From Sulfitobacter mediterraneus (lineage in GTDB: Bacteria; Pseudomonadota; Alphaproteobacteria; Rhodobacterales; Rhodobacteraceae), in NCBI RefSeq assembly GCF_003054325.1, contig NZ_QBKU01000003.1, positions 186,001 to 250,000 of the forward strand: a DNA stretch of 64,000 nucleotides, written 5' to 3'. Made by a program: the position numbers and the translations under genes. How positions within the stretch are numbered: the stretch's first letter is position 1; the number at the start of each line of letters is the position of its first letter. Of this stretch, positions 25,402-34,832 are shown piece after piece. The notes beneath the pieces were generated by a model that was not told where the DNA came from, made no database searches, and was given only the letters and a program-made list of their open reading frames with translations.

Positions 25402-26217
25402 TCAAGGTTCACCTGTCTCGGTCAGTGGCCAATAGAAATCTGGGGGAATGCCGGCCTCGGCGCGTTTCTCTTCGTTGAAGGGCGGTTTGAGATGCCCGTG
25501 GAAGTATTTGCGCACCAAACCGTGGAACCGTTCCTTGGGATCATCGTCAAAACGCCCGCAGAGGAAATGAAACCATTTGCTGCCATAGGCGACATGGGCA
25601 ACCTCTTCGGCATAAATCGTTTCCAACGCGCTCACTGCGCCATCCGCCTTGGCGCGTTTGAAAATCTCGATTATGCCGGGGGTCACATCCAGCCCGCGGG
25701 CCTCAAGCACCATCGGGACCACGGCCAATCGGCCCATCAGATCATCCACCGTGTCCTCGGCGGCGCGCCACATGCCGGCATGGGCAGGCAAGGCGCCATA
25801 AAAGCTGCCTTCCGCTTCAAGGCAGTCGCACATCAGGTTGAAATGTTTGGATTCTTCATCCGCCGCTTTGACCCAATCGTCATAGAACCCCATCGGCAAT
25901 TTGGTATCCGTGAAGCGTGCAATGATGTCCCAGTGCAGATCTACCGCATTCAATTCGATATGGGCCACCGCATGCAGCAGCGCGATGCGGCCCTCCGGCG
26001 TGCCGGGGCGGCGGCGCGGCACATCGCGAGGGTTCAACAGCTCTGGCGCGGCGGGGCGGGACGGATGCAACGGCGGATCGGCATGGCCAATCTCGGGGGT
26101 CTCGCCCGCGGCGCGTGCGGCTTGCCACTGCGCGGCAAACGCCCGTGACATCGCGGTTTTTTCGCGGCCATTGCCACAACGCAAGACCGCCTCGGCCATC
26201 TGGGCAAGGGGTTTCAC
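25402..26217 (-). CDS. DUF455 ferritin-like protein
   Basis: A 271-residue DUF455 protein with a ferritin-like helical core. The acidic metal-ligand pattern is present: AHIELNAVDLHWD (about 85-97), DEESKHF (about 119-125), LEARGLD (about 170) and EEVAHV (about 204). These ExxH-like sites suggest a di-iron or similar centre, but no activity has been shown to my knowledge. It overlaps the Bcp peroxiredoxin gene upstream by 4 nt (ATGA), so the two are coupled. An oxidative-stress or iron role is plausible from that context only. Confidence 0.85.
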   Translation of the reverse strand: MKPLAQMAEAVLRCGNGREKTAMSRAFAAQWQAARAAGETPEIGHADPPLHPSRPAAPELLNPRDVPRRRPGTPEGRIALLHAVAHIELNAVDLHWDIIARFTDTKLPMGFYDDWVKAADEESKHFNLMCDCLEAEGSFYGALPAHAGMWRAAEDTVDDLMGRLAVVPMVLEARGLDVTPGIIEIFKRAKADGAVSALETIYAEEVAHVAYGSKWFHFLCGRFDDDPKERFHGLVRKYFHGHLKPPFNEEKRAEAGIPPDFYWPLTETGEP

Positions 26218-26675
26218 AGGGCTTTCACCGCGTCCAGAACCGCCTCGACATGGCCGGACACTTTGACCTTGCGCCAGATCTTGGCGATATCGCCCTGCGC
26301 GTCGATCAGATAGGTTGCGCGTTCAATGCCCATCGACTTTTTGCCGTACATGTTTTTCTCGACCCAGACGCCATAAGCCTCTGTCATCTCGCCATTCTCA
26401 TCCGACAACAGCGGCACAGTCAGATCATGTTTGGCAGTGAATTTGTCGTGTTTCGCCATGGTATCGCGAGAGATGCCAAAGACCTTGGCGCCAGCCGCCT
26501 CAAAATCCGCCAGATGTTCGGAAAAGCCGATGCTTTCCTTGGTGCAGCCCGGCGTGTCGTCACGCGGATAAAAGAACAGAACCACAGGCGTGCCTTTCAG
26601 ATCGGCAAGCGAAACTGTGCCACCGCCAGTCACGGCGAGGCTGAAATCGGGGGCAGGCTGGGACAATTCGGGCAT
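26214..26675 (-). CDS. bcp: Thioredoxin-dependent peroxiredoxin (Bcp type)
   Basis: A 153-residue peroxiredoxin Q/Bcp reducing peroxides. The motif FFYPRDDTPGCTKES gives the peroxidatic cysteine C44. The usual resolving cysteine five residues on is absent (the position is Gly/Ile/Ser-like), and the whole protein has a single Cys. It must therefore act as a one-cysteine enzyme with an outside thiol. It is upstream of, and coupled to, the DUF455 gene. Divergent from the AsmA-like gene. Confidence 0.92.
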   Translation of the reverse strand: MPELSQPAPDFSLAVTGGGTVSLADLKGTPVVLFFYPRDDTPGCTKESIGFSEHLADFEAAGAKVFGISRDTMAKHDKFTAKHDLTVPLLSDENGEMTEAYGVWVEKNMYGKKSMGIERATYLIDAQGDIAKIWRKVKVSGHVEAVLDAVKAL

Positions 26676-26771
26676 GGGTCACTTTCTATTCACTTGGAAG
26701 CAGGATTATGGACTGTCATAGTAGGTCGAAATTGGCAACGGCCAAGCCTGCAACACCAAAACCGGATAGCG

Positions 26772-29700
26772 ATGAGCGACGCCGCGCCCGCCTCACCCTC
26801 TGGGGGTTCAAACCCCAAACGCCGCCGCCGGTGGCACCGCTTTGTGTTGCGAAGCGTGTCTTTGGTTGTGATCTTGACCTCCTTGGCGCTGGTGGGTGGG
26901 GCGGTTCTCAAGGGGTTGCCCATCGCTGCGCCGCCATGGTTGCAAGCGCGGATCGAGGGGCGGATCGCCGAAATGGTGCCAACCGCAAGGGTGCGCTTTG
27001 GCGAGATGGTCTTTGTCGTTGGCGAAGGCTGGCGACCCAAGGTGCGGCTGCGCGATGTGGTGATCAGCACCCCGGCTGGCCAAGAGATCATCAGTTTCAA
27101 TGAGTTCAAGGCCACCTTTGCCACGCGTCCATTATTGAAGGGCAAGATCCAGCCCAAGGTTTTGTCATTGTCGGGGGTTGTTGCGCGGCTGAAACGCGAT
27201 GCCCAAGGGCGGGTGTCGATCCGCGGTGGGCAGGCCGCCGAGGCCCCGGCGCGTGAGGCGGCAACCCTGCCGCAGCTGATCGGCCAGATGGACGAGATTT
27301 TGCAAAGCCCCGCGCTTGGCGCGCTGCGCACGGTCGAGTTGCGGGCGCTGACCCTGCGCTATGACGACGAACGTGTCGGGCGCGGCTGGACGGTGGATGG
27401 CGGGCGGCTGATCCTGCAACGGGACGGGCGCGATCTGGCGCTTTCGGCGGATCTCGCGGTGCTGAGTGGCGGCGCAGGGGTGGCAACGCTGGCGGTCAAT
27501 TACAACAGCCGCATCGGTGAGACTGCCGCCGATTTCGGCGTCAGCTTTGACGGGGTCGCGGCCCGCGATATTGCAGCGCAAGGGCCAGAATTTGCCTGGC
27601 TGGATGTGCTGCGCGCACCGATTTCAGGGTCGGTGCGCAGCGGGTTGAACAGCGATGGCCGCTTTGCCCCGTCAAATGCGACACTGCAAATCGGCAAGGG
27701 CGCGGTGCAGCCCAATGCCCTGACCAAGCCGGTGCCCTTTGACGGCGCGCGCAGCTATTTCAGCTATGATCCGGCCAAGCGATTGTTGCGCTTTGATGAA
27801 TTGTCCGTGCGCAGCCCTTGGATCACCGGGCAGGCCACCGGCACGGCCTCTCTTACAACAGATGGCATGCAGGGTCCGCTGACCGAATTGATTGGCCAGA
27901 TCACCCTGTCCAATCTGGTGGCCAATCCGTTTGAGCTTTACCCAGAGCCGGTTGATTTGTCCGAGGCGGACATGGATTTCCGGCTGGAGCTGAACCCGTT
28001 CCGCATCACACTGGGGCGGTTGCAAATCTCGGACAGAGGCAAGACCCTGCTGGTGGACGGGGAACTGGCTGCCGATCCGGGCGGCTGGCGTTTGGCGCTG
28101 GATGGCCGGATGGACGGGCTGGAGCCGGACCGCCTGCTTGAGCTTTGGCCAGAAGGGGTGAAACCCAAAACCCGCAAGTGGCTTGGCGACAACCTGATTG
28201 ACGGGCGAGTTCATAACATTGATCTGGCGTTCCGGACCGCACCGGGCAAAGACCAACACAGCTTTCTGGCGTTTGACTTTGAAAAATCCACGGTGCGGTT
28301 TTTGAAAACCATGCCGCCGATCACTGGCGGGCAAGGGCATTTCAGTCTGGCAGACGACCGTTTGGTCGTGACCGTGGATCAAGGTGAGGTCGCCCCGCCC
28401 CTTGGGGGCAGCATTCGTGTGGACGGGTCATCTTTCATCATACCGGACGTGCGCGTCAAGGACGGCGCTCCGGCGGTGATCCGGTTGCAAACCCGGTCCA
28501 GCATCACGGCGGCGCTGTCGCTGATCAACTTTGCCCCGCTCTCGGTCATGGACAAGATCAAGATGCCCGTGCGGCTGGCCGACGGGTTGGCGGATGTCAA
28601 AGGAACCATTGCGGTCCCGTTAAAAAAGGGCGGTAAGGTGCAAGATGTGAACTATCACTTCGCCGGTGCCTTGCGGGCGGTGCGCAGTGACGTTTTGGTC
28701 AAGGGCCGCCGGCTGGAGGCGACAGAACTGGACGTGACCGTGGACAACACCGGATTCCGGATCGGCGGGCCGGGGCGCATCGACGGTGTCGCGTTCAACG
28801 GCGCGTGGGAGCAACCCATCGGCAAAGGCGCGGCACAATCGGCGCTGCGCGGGCAGGTGACTTTGGATCAAGCCGCGCTGGATGCCTTTGGCGTGGCTTT
28901 GCCAGACGGGACAGTGTCGGGGCAGGCGCAGGCCGATATCGCGCTGGAGTTTGCACGTGGCGAAAAGCCAAAATTTGCGCTGACCTCTGCCTTGCAAGGG
29001 GTGCGTCTGCGCGTTCCGCAGTTGTCATGGAGCAAACCCGCACCCACACGCGGACAGCTCAATATCTCTGGTCGGTTGGGCGATCCGGCGCAAATCGACA
29101 CCCTTTCTGTGGGCGGCCCGGGCTTGTCGGCCAAGGGCACGGTGGATTTGAACGCGGGCGGATCATTAAACCGGGTCCGCTTTACCAATCTGTCGGCGGG
29201 GCAATGGCTGAACGCGCCGGTCGATCTGATCGGGCAGGGGGCGGGCAAGCCGGTCAAGGTGGCGGTGCGCGGTGGATCACTTGATCTGCGCCGCGCCGAA
29301 TTTGGCCCCTCGCAAGGGGGCAGCGCTGGCCCGCCGATGCAGATCACGCTGGACCGGCTGCAAATCACCGACACCATCGCGCTGACCGGTTTGACGGGCA
29401 CCTTTGACACCCGCCGCGGCCTTGATGGGGCGTTTCAGGCGCGGCTGAATGGGCAGACGCCGGTCTCTGGCCGGGTGGTGCCGCAAAACGGGCGCAGTGC
29501 GGTGCGGATGACCGCGCAAGATGCGGGCGGCGTGTTGCGTTCGGCCGGTTTGCTCAAACAGGTGACGGGTGGAACGCTGGGCCTGACGCTGTTGCCCGTC
29601 GGTTCTGGCGGTGCCTTTGACGGAGAGCTGACCATGGGCGGCATCCGAATCAAACAGGCGCCGGGCATCGCGGCCCTGCTGAATGCGGTGTCGGTGGTGG

Positions 29701-30149
29701 GCCTGATCAATGAGCTTAATGGCGATGGCATCTATTTTGACAAGGTCGAAGGGCGGTTCCGCCTCACGCCTGACAGCCTGACCCTGACCGAAGGGTCGGC
29801 GGTCGGGGCATCCATGGGGTTGTCGATGGACGGGGTCTATGCGCTCAACTCCGGGCTGCTCAATATGCAGGGCACGATCACGCCGGTGTACCTGCTTAAT
29901 GGCATTGGCTCGGTGCTGACCCGCAAAGGAGAGGGGCTTTTTGGCTTTCACTATACCCTCAAAGGACAGGCGAAAGATCCGTCTGTGTCGGTCAACCCGC
30001 TGTCCGCCCTGACCCCCGGCATGTTCCGCGAGATTTTCCGCGCCCCCAAACCCGAATTGCCAGCGGTCGAGGGCAACACCCAGTCCATCCTGCCAGCCAA
30101 ACCCGCAGAGGCGGAAAAACGGGTTGTTCCAAAGTATGATGGGCGTTAG
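26772..30149 (+). CDS. AsmA/YhdP-like DUF3971 envelope protein
   Basis: A giant 1125-residue protein of the AsmA-like/DUF3971 superfamily. A short basic head (KRRRRWHRF) precedes one transmembrane helix (about 24-45), and the rest is repeated beta-strand-rich segments. The C-terminal AsmA_2-like part (MDGVYALNSGLLNMQGTITP, then GFHYTLKG) is recognisable. Such proteins span the periplasm and carry phospholipids to the outer membrane. The start at 26772 is preferred; the open extension to 26115 lies over the divergent bcp gene. queA starts 9 nt downstream. Confidence 0.85.
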   Translation: MSDAAPASPSGGSNPKRRRRWHRFVLRSVSLVVILTSLALVGGAVLKGLPIAAPPWLQARIEGRIAEMVPTARVRFGEMVFVVGEGWRPKVRLRDVVISTPAGQEIISFNEFKATFATRPLLKGKIQPKVLSLSGVVARLKRDAQGRVSIRGGQAAEAPAREAATLPQLIGQMDEILQSPALGALRTVELRALTLRYDDERVGRGWTVDGGRLILQRDGRDLALSADLAVLSGGAGVATLAVNYNSRIGETAADFGVSFDGVAARDIAAQGPEFAWLDVLRAPISGSVRSGLNSDGRFAPSNATLQIGKGAVQPNALTKPVPFDGARSYFSYDPAKRLLRFDELSVRSPWITGQATGTASLTTDGMQGPLTELIGQITLSNLVANPFELYPEPVDLSEADMDFRLELNPFRITLGRLQISDRGKTLLVDGELAADPGGWRLALDGRMDGLEPDRLLELWPEGVKPKTRKWLGDNLIDGRVHNIDLAFRTAPGKDQHSFLAFDFEKSTVRFLKTMPPITGGQGHFSLADDRLVVTVDQGEVAPPLGGSIRVDGSSFIIPDVRVKDGAPAVIRLQTRSSITAALSLINFAPLSVMDKIKMPVRLADGLADVKGTIAVPLKKGGKVQDVNYHFAGALRAVRSDVLVKGRRLEATELDVTVDNTGFRIGGPGRIDGVAFNGAWEQPIGKGAAQSALRGQVTLDQAALDAFGVALPDGTVSGQAQADIALEFARGEKPKFALTSALQGVRLRVPQLSWSKPAPTRGQLNISGRLGDPAQIDTLSVGGPGLSAKGTVDLNAGGSLNRVRFTNLSAGQWLNAPVDLIGQGAGKPVKVAVRGGSLDLRRAEFGPSQGGSAGPPMQITLDRLQITDTIALTGLTGTFDTRRGLDGAFQARLNGQTPVSGRVVPQNGRSAVRMTAQDAGGVLRSAGLLKQVTGGTLGLTLLPVGSGGAFDGELTMGGIRIKQAPGIAALLNAVSVVGLINELNGDGIYFDKVEGRFRLTPDSLTLTEGSAVGASMGLSMDGVYALNSGLLNMQGTITPVYLLNGIGSVLTRKGEGLFGFHYTLKGQAKDPSVSVNPLSALTPGMFREIFRAPKPELPAVEGNTQSILPAKPAEAEKRVVPKYDGR

Positions 30150-30158
30150 GGCGCGGGC

Positions 30159-31205
30159 ATGAAACTTTCTGACTTTGATTTTGACCTGCCCGAAGACCTG
30201 ATCGCGACCCGTCCTGCGGTGCCGCGTTCGGCGGCGCGGTTGTTGGTGGCCGAAGGCGATGCGATCCATGACCAACAGGTCACGGACCTTACCAAATGGC
30301 TGCGCCCCGGCGACCGGTTGGTTCTGAACGACACCCGCGTGATTCCCGCACGGCTCAGCGGTCTGCGCTTTCGCGACAGTGCGCAAGGCCGCGTGCAAGC
30401 CAAGATCGAAGTGACCCTGCTTGAACCGCGCGGGGACGGCACTTGGGGGGCGTTGATCAAACCGCTGCGCAAGCTCAAGATCGGCGAAGAGGTGATTTTT
30501 TCCGATGATCTGCGGGCCACGTTGCAAGCTGTCGAAGACGGGCAGGGGCATCTGGCGTTCAATTGCACGGGCGATGATTTTGATGCGGCCCTCAATGCGG
30601 CGGGTGCAATGCCCTTACCGCCCTATATCGCCGCCAAACGCGCCGCCGATGCGCAAGATAAAACCGACTATCAAACCGTCTGGGCCCGCAACACCGGTGC
30701 CGTGGCCGCGCCCACCGCATCGCTGCATTTTGACGAACCTTTGCTGGCCGCATTGCGCGACAAAGGCGTGACCTTCAGCCATGTGACCTTGCATGTGGGC
30801 GCGGGCACCTTCCTGCCGGTCAAGGTGGACGACATATCCCAGCACAAGATGCATTCCGAATGGGGGCAGGTCAGCGCCGATGCCGCCGCCGAGATGGCCG
30901 CGACCAAGGCGGCAGGCGGGCGGGTGATCCCCGTGGGCACCACCGCGCTGCGCCTGATCGAAACCGCCGCGAAAGGCGGCGCAATCTGCGCTTGGGAAGG
31001 CGACACCGATATCTTCATCACGCCGGGGTTTGAATTTCAGATCGCCGACGCGCTGATGACCAATTTCCACCTGCCCAAATCCACACTGATGATGCTGGTC
31101 TCTGCCTTGATGGGGCAGGGCAGGGTCAAATCCATCTACGCCCATGCAATTGCCGAACGCTATCGCTTCTTTTCCTACGGGGATGCATCACTGCTGCTGC
31201 CCTAG
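30159..31205 (+). CDS. queA: tRNA preQ1(34) S-adenosylmethionine ribosyltransferase-isomerase
   Basis: QueA adds the ribosyl part of SAM to 7-aminomethyl-7-deazaguanine in tRNA, the penultimate step of queuosine synthesis. The 348-residue protein begins [15 protein letters not shown], a family signature. [28 protein letters not shown] and the end FYSYGDAS-type motif ([13 protein letters not shown]) are also typical. It follows the AsmA-like gene closely and may share its transcript. No other queuosine gene is in the window. Confidence 0.95.
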   Translation: MKLSDFDFDLPEDLIATRPAVPRSAARLLVAEGDAIHDQQVTDLTKWLRPGDRLVLNDTRVIPARLSGLRFRDSAQGRVQAKIEVTLLEPRGDGTWGALIKPLRKLKIGEEVIFSDDLRATLQAVEDGQGHLAFNCTGDDFDAALNAAGAMPLPPYIAAKRAADAQDKTDYQTVWARNTGAVAAPTASLHFDEPLLAALRDKGVTFSHVTLHVGAGTFLPVKVDDISQHKMHSEWGQVSADAAAEMAATKAAGGRVIPVGTTALRLIETAAKGGAICAWEGDTDIFITPGFEFQIADALMTNFHLPKSTLMMLVSALMGQGRVKSIYAHAIAERYRFFSYGDASLLLP

Positions 31206-31296
31206 CCGGAAAATCACGCCATTTTGTCGCAGAAGGGCGTGACACCCCTCCCTTCTACCGTGCAGGGAGAAGGCAGAAACAAAAGGGATTCGCGCC

Positions 31297-32556
31297 ATGC
31301 TTCAGGTTCTTTCCAGCGCTTGGGCGCTCTTGCTTGGTATGTGCCTGCTGATGGTCGGCAACGGCATGCAAGGCACGCTTCTGGGGATCAGGGGCGGCAT
31401 CGAAAACTTCTCGACCTTTGAGATGTCGATCGTCATGTCGAGCTATTTTGTCGGTTTTCTGGGCGGATCGCGCATGGCGCCCGGCATGATCCGGCGCGTG
31501 GGCCATGTGCGGGTCTTTGCTGCACTGGCCTCGCTGATTTCCGCAGTGATGATCCTTTACCCGACCTTTCCCAATGTCATTGTCTGGTCACTGGGCCGGG
31601 TGTTGATCGGCTTTTGTTTCTCCGCCGTTTACGTCACCGCCGAAAGCTGGCTCAACAACGCCGCCACCAACGAAAACCGTGGGCAGGCCCTGTCGCTATA
31701 TATGATTGTACAGACATTGGGCATCGTGATTGCCCAAGCGCTGCTGCTGTCTGCTGATCCATCCGGCTTTGTCCTCTTTGTGATCCCCTCCGTTCTGGTG
31801 AGCATCGCCGTGACGCCGATTTTGCTGTCCATCACACCAACGCCCGCTTTCGATACCACCAAACCCATGCGCATTCGCGAGCTGGTCAGCTATTCCCCGC
31901 TGGGCTGTGTGGGCATGTTTTTGCTGGGCGGCGTGTTCTCTGCGCAGTTCGGTATGGCCTCGGTCTATGGCGCCGAAGCAGGGCTAACTGTTGCACAAAT
32001 CTCACTTTTTGTGGCGATGTTCTTTGTAGGCTCCGTGATCCTGCAATATCCGATTGGCTGGATTTCCGACCGGATGGACCGACGCGGATTGATCGTTGTG
32101 GTCTCTCTGATCGGGGCGGGGGGATCTGTGCTTGGCATGCTGCTGGGGCACCTGTTTCCGGTGTTGCTGGTCTCTGCTTTTGTGGTGGGCGGGATGTCGA
32201 ACCCGCTTTATTCGCTGCTGATCGCCCACACCAATGACTTTCTTGAACACGAAGACATGGCGGCGGCGTCCGGTGTTTTGGTCTTTATCAACGGGTTAGG
32301 GGCGATTTTGGGGCCGATAATCACTGGCTGGATGATGGGCACCGCGCTTGGCCCCGGCGGGTTCTACCTGTTCACCGCGGGGCTTTTTGTGGCGCTGGCC
32401 AGCTATGCCGCCTACCGCTCCACCCGCCGCGCGGGCGTCCCTGTGGATGAAACCGGCAACTACGTCGCGATTTACCCATCTGCGACCACCGTTGCCGTCG
32501 AGGTCGCGCAGGAAGTTGCCATCGAAGCGGACCAAGATGACGAAAATGATGCGTGA
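31297..32556 (+). CDS. MFS transporter (YcaD-like)
   Basis: A 419-residue major facilitator with about 12 hydrophobic segments. The loop between helices 2 and 3 (GGSRMAPGMIRRVGHVRVF) and the helix 4 region with YVTAESWLNN match the YcaD-like family. A mirrored loop SDRMDRRGL follows helix 8. The C-terminal 40 residues are acidic and cytoplasmic (ending DQDDENDA). The substrate is unknown. ATG 31297 has AAAAGGGA upstream. It stands alone between queA and DUF924. Confidence 0.85.
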   Translation: MLQVLSSAWALLLGMCLLMVGNGMQGTLLGIRGGIENFSTFEMSIVMSSYFVGFLGGSRMAPGMIRRVGHVRVFAALASLISAVMILYPTFPNVIVWSLGRVLIGFCFSAVYVTAESWLNNAATNENRGQALSLYMIVQTLGIVIAQALLLSADPSGFVLFVIPSVLVSIAVTPILLSITPTPAFDTTKPMRIRELVSYSPLGCVGMFLLGGVFSAQFGMASVYGAEAGLTVAQISLFVAMFFVGSVILQYPIGWISDRMDRRGLIVVVSLIGAGGSVLGMLLGHLFPVLLVSAFVVGGMSNPLYSLLIAHTNDFLEHEDMAAASGVLVFINGLGAILGPIITGWMMGTALGPGGFYLFTAGLFVALASYAAYRSTRRAGVPVDETGNYVAIYPSATTVAVEVAQEVAIEADQDDENDA

Positions 32557-32663
32557 TAGCGATAACTATGTCGCATTTGATACAATTCGTGAGTAGGCAC
32601 CGTGGTTAAATTCCTCTTAGCATGGAATGACTTAACCGTGCAGCACGATAAAGGGAGCGCACC

Positions 32664-33251
32664 ATGGTAGGGCCTGAAGAGATCCTTGAGTTCTGGTTGG
32701 ATGAAATCGGACCCAAGGGCTGGTATGAAGCAAGCGATGCTTTGGACAGTCAGATCAGGGATCGGTTTGAAGAAACCTGGCAAGCCGCCTGCGAGGGCAA
32801 ATTTTCGCTATGGCTGACTTATCCCTCTGGTGCATTGGCCTATATCATTTTGATGGACCAGTTCCCGCGCAACATGTTTCGCGGCAGTGGCAAGGCCTTC
32901 GCCAGCGACCGGATCGGGCTGACGGCCGCCAAGGCGGCAATCAACAAAGGTTGGGATCTGCGCATTGATGAACCCGCGCGGCAATTCTTTTACCTGCCGT
33001 TGATGCATTCGGAGAACCTCTGTGATCAGGACCGTTGCGTGCGGCTGATGTGTGAACGGATGCCGCAGAACCGCGAAAGCAACCTGCTGCACGCCCGCGC
33101 ACATCGCGAAGTGATCCGCAAGTTCGGACGGTTCCCGTACCGCAATGATGCCCTGTCCCGCGCCCCGACCCAGGTCGAAACGGCCTATGTGGCAAATGGC
33201 GGATATGGTGCTACATTGCGGGAACTACAGGCCGACATGCAGGCGGCCTGA
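32664..33251 (+). CDS. DUF924 family protein
   Basis: A 195-residue DUF924 protein, an all-helical TPR-like fold. Hallmarks are ILEFWLDEIGPKGWY at the start, LILMDQFPRNMFRG-type motif (IILMDQFPRNMFRGSGKAFA, about 62-81), and FYLPLMHSENLCDQDR (about 109-124). No enzymatic function has been assigned to the family to my knowledge. AAAGGGAG precedes ATG 32664. An interrupted inverted repeat (GGTTAA ... TTAACC, 32604-32637) lies just upstream and could be its operator or a leader hairpin. Confidence 0.9.
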   Translation: MVGPEEILEFWLDEIGPKGWYEASDALDSQIRDRFEETWQAACEGKFSLWLTYPSGALAYIILMDQFPRNMFRGSGKAFASDRIGLTAAKAAINKGWDLRIDEPARQFFYLPLMHSENLCDQDRCVRLMCERMPQNRESNLLHARAHREVIRKFGRFPYRNDALSRAPTQVETAYVANGGYGATLRELQADMQAA

Positions 33252-33282
33252 CCCTGCGGCAATCTCGCGGTTGTGGCGGGTT

Positions 33283-33312
33283 AGAATATAGTTTAATGGT
33301 AAACTATATTCT
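33283..33312. promoter_or_regulatory. Palindromic operator upstream of lpd
   Basis: Perfect 13-bp inverted repeat AGAATATAGTTTA / TAAACTATATTCT around ATGG, 28 bp before the lpd start. The inner 8-bp arms are identical to those of the pdhA operator at 16764-16787 while the centre differs, as expected for a dimer site. Confidence 0.8.
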
Positions 33313-33339
33313 GCAATCGTCACACAGTGAGGAAGTTCT

Positions 33340-34734
33340 ATGGCCGCGAAATCCTTTGATTTGATTGTTATCGGGGCTGGCCCCGGTGGCTATGTTGCCG
33401 CGATTCGCGGTGCCCAGCTGGGCATGAATGTTGCCATCGTTGAACGCGAACATCTGGGCGGCATCTGCCTGAACTGGGGCTGTATCCCGACCAAGGCCTT
33501 GCTGCGCTCCTCCGAAGTGTTTCATCTGATGCACCGCGCCAAGGAATTTGGCCTCAAGGCAGACGGCATCGGCTATGATCTGGACGCGGTGGTCAAACGC
33601 TCGCGCAAAGTGGCGGGGCAATTGTCGGGCGGCATCGGCCACCTGATGAAAAAGAACAAGATCACCGTCTTTATGGGCGCGGCCAAACTGGCGGGTAAGG
33701 GCAAGGTCAGCGTCACAACCGACAAAGGCGCCGAAGACCTGACTGCCAAGAACATCGTTGTCGCCACAGGTGCCCGCGCGCGTGAATTGCCGGGGCTTGA
33801 GGCGGATGGCAAACTGGTCTGGACCTACAAGCACGCGCTGCAGCCGGCGCATATGCCGAAAAAGCTGCTGGTCATCGGATCGGGAGCTATCGGCATCGAA
33901 TTTGCCAGCTTCTACAACACCTTGGGTGCAGACACGACCGTGGTCGAAGTGATGGATCGTGTGCTTCCGGTTGAAGATGCCGAAATATCCGCATTCGCCA
34001 AAAAGGCCTTTGAAAAGCAAGGCATGAAGATCATGCAAAAGGCGATGGTCAAACAACTTGATCGTGCCAAAGACAAAGTGACCGCCCATATCGAAGTGGG
34101 CGGCAAGGTTGAAAAGCACGAGTTTGACACCGTGATTTCCGCCGTTGGCATTGTTGGCAACGTCGAAGGGCTGGGCCTTGAAGAGCTGGGCGTGAAAATC
34201 GACCGCACCCATGTAGTGACCGATGAATATTGCCGCACAGGCGTTGATGGCGTTTATGCCATCGGCGATATCGCGGGCGCACCGTGGCTTGCCCACAAGG
34301 CCAGCCACGAGGGCGTGATGGTCGCCGAACATATGGCCGGTCAAAAGGTTCACGCGATCAAACCGGAATCCATTGCGGGCTGTACCTATTGCCATCCGCA
34401 GGTTGCCTCGGTCGGCTACACCGAAGCCAAGGCCAAGGAATTGGGCTATGACATCAAGGTCGGTCGCTTCCCGTTCATCGGCAACGGCAAGGCAATTGCA
34501 TTGGGCGAACCCGAAGGCATGATCAAAACCGTCTTTGACGCCAAAACTGGTGAATTGCTGGGCGCACATATGGTCGGGGTCGAAGTGACCGAGCTGATCC
34601 AGGGTTATGTCGTGGGCCGCCAGCTTGAGACCACCGAAGAAGACCTGATGAACACCGTCTTCCCGCATCCAACCCTCAGCGAGATGATGCATGAGGCGGT
34701 GCTGGATGCCTATGGCCGTGTGATCCACATGTAA
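33340..34734 (+). CDS. lpdA: Dihydrolipoyl dehydrogenase (E3)
   Basis: The 464-residue flavoprotein reoxidises dihydrolipoyl groups, passing electrons to NAD. It has the FAD motif VIGAGPGGYVAA (about 10-21), the redox disulfide GGICLNWGCIP (C43, C48), an NAD motif VIGSGAIGIEF (about 185-195), and the C-terminal His-Glu pair in HPTLSEMMHEA. As the E3 partner of the PDH E1/E2 17 kb away, and with an identical palindrome upstream, it is probably the PDH-dedicated E3, although other 2-oxoacid complexes can share it. A terminator follows. Confidence 0.95.
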   Translation: MAAKSFDLIVIGAGPGGYVAAIRGAQLGMNVAIVEREHLGGICLNWGCIPTKALLRSSEVFHLMHRAKEFGLKADGIGYDLDAVVKRSRKVAGQLSGGIGHLMKKNKITVFMGAAKLAGKGKVSVTTDKGAEDLTAKNIVVATGARARELPGLEADGKLVWTYKHALQPAHMPKKLLVIGSGAIGIEFASFYNTLGADTTVVEVMDRVLPVEDAEISAFAKKAFEKQGMKIMQKAMVKQLDRAKDKVTAHIEVGGKVEKHEFDTVISAVGIVGNVEGLGLEELGVKIDRTHVVTDEYCRTGVDGVYAIGDIAGAPWLAHKASHEGVMVAEHMAGQKVHAIKPESIAGCTYCHPQVASVGYTEAKAKELGYDIKVGRFPFIGNGKAIALGEPEGMIKTVFDAKTGELLGAHMVGVEVTELIQGYVVGRQLETTEEDLMNTVFPHPTLSEMMHEAVLDAYGRVIHM

Positions 34735-34777
34735 ACCAAGCCGGGGGGCTGGAACGCCCCTCGGGTTTCGGGCAAGG

Positions 34778-34804
34778 TGGGCCATTCAACGGCCCATCTT
34801 TTTT
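34778..34804 (+). terminator. Intrinsic terminator after lpd
   Basis: TGGGCC / GGCCCA stem with a 7-nt loop followed by TCTTTTTT. It lies 44 nt after the lpd stop and ends just before the next MFS gene. Confidence 0.85.
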
Positions 34805-34832
34805 GCGTGCCGGTTCCCAAGGCAGTGCAAAT

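Noticed and set aside
26115..26771. N-terminal extension of the AsmA-like gene
   Set aside because: It would cover the divergent bcp gene; the real start at 26772 begins a basic head plus membrane helix as in the family.
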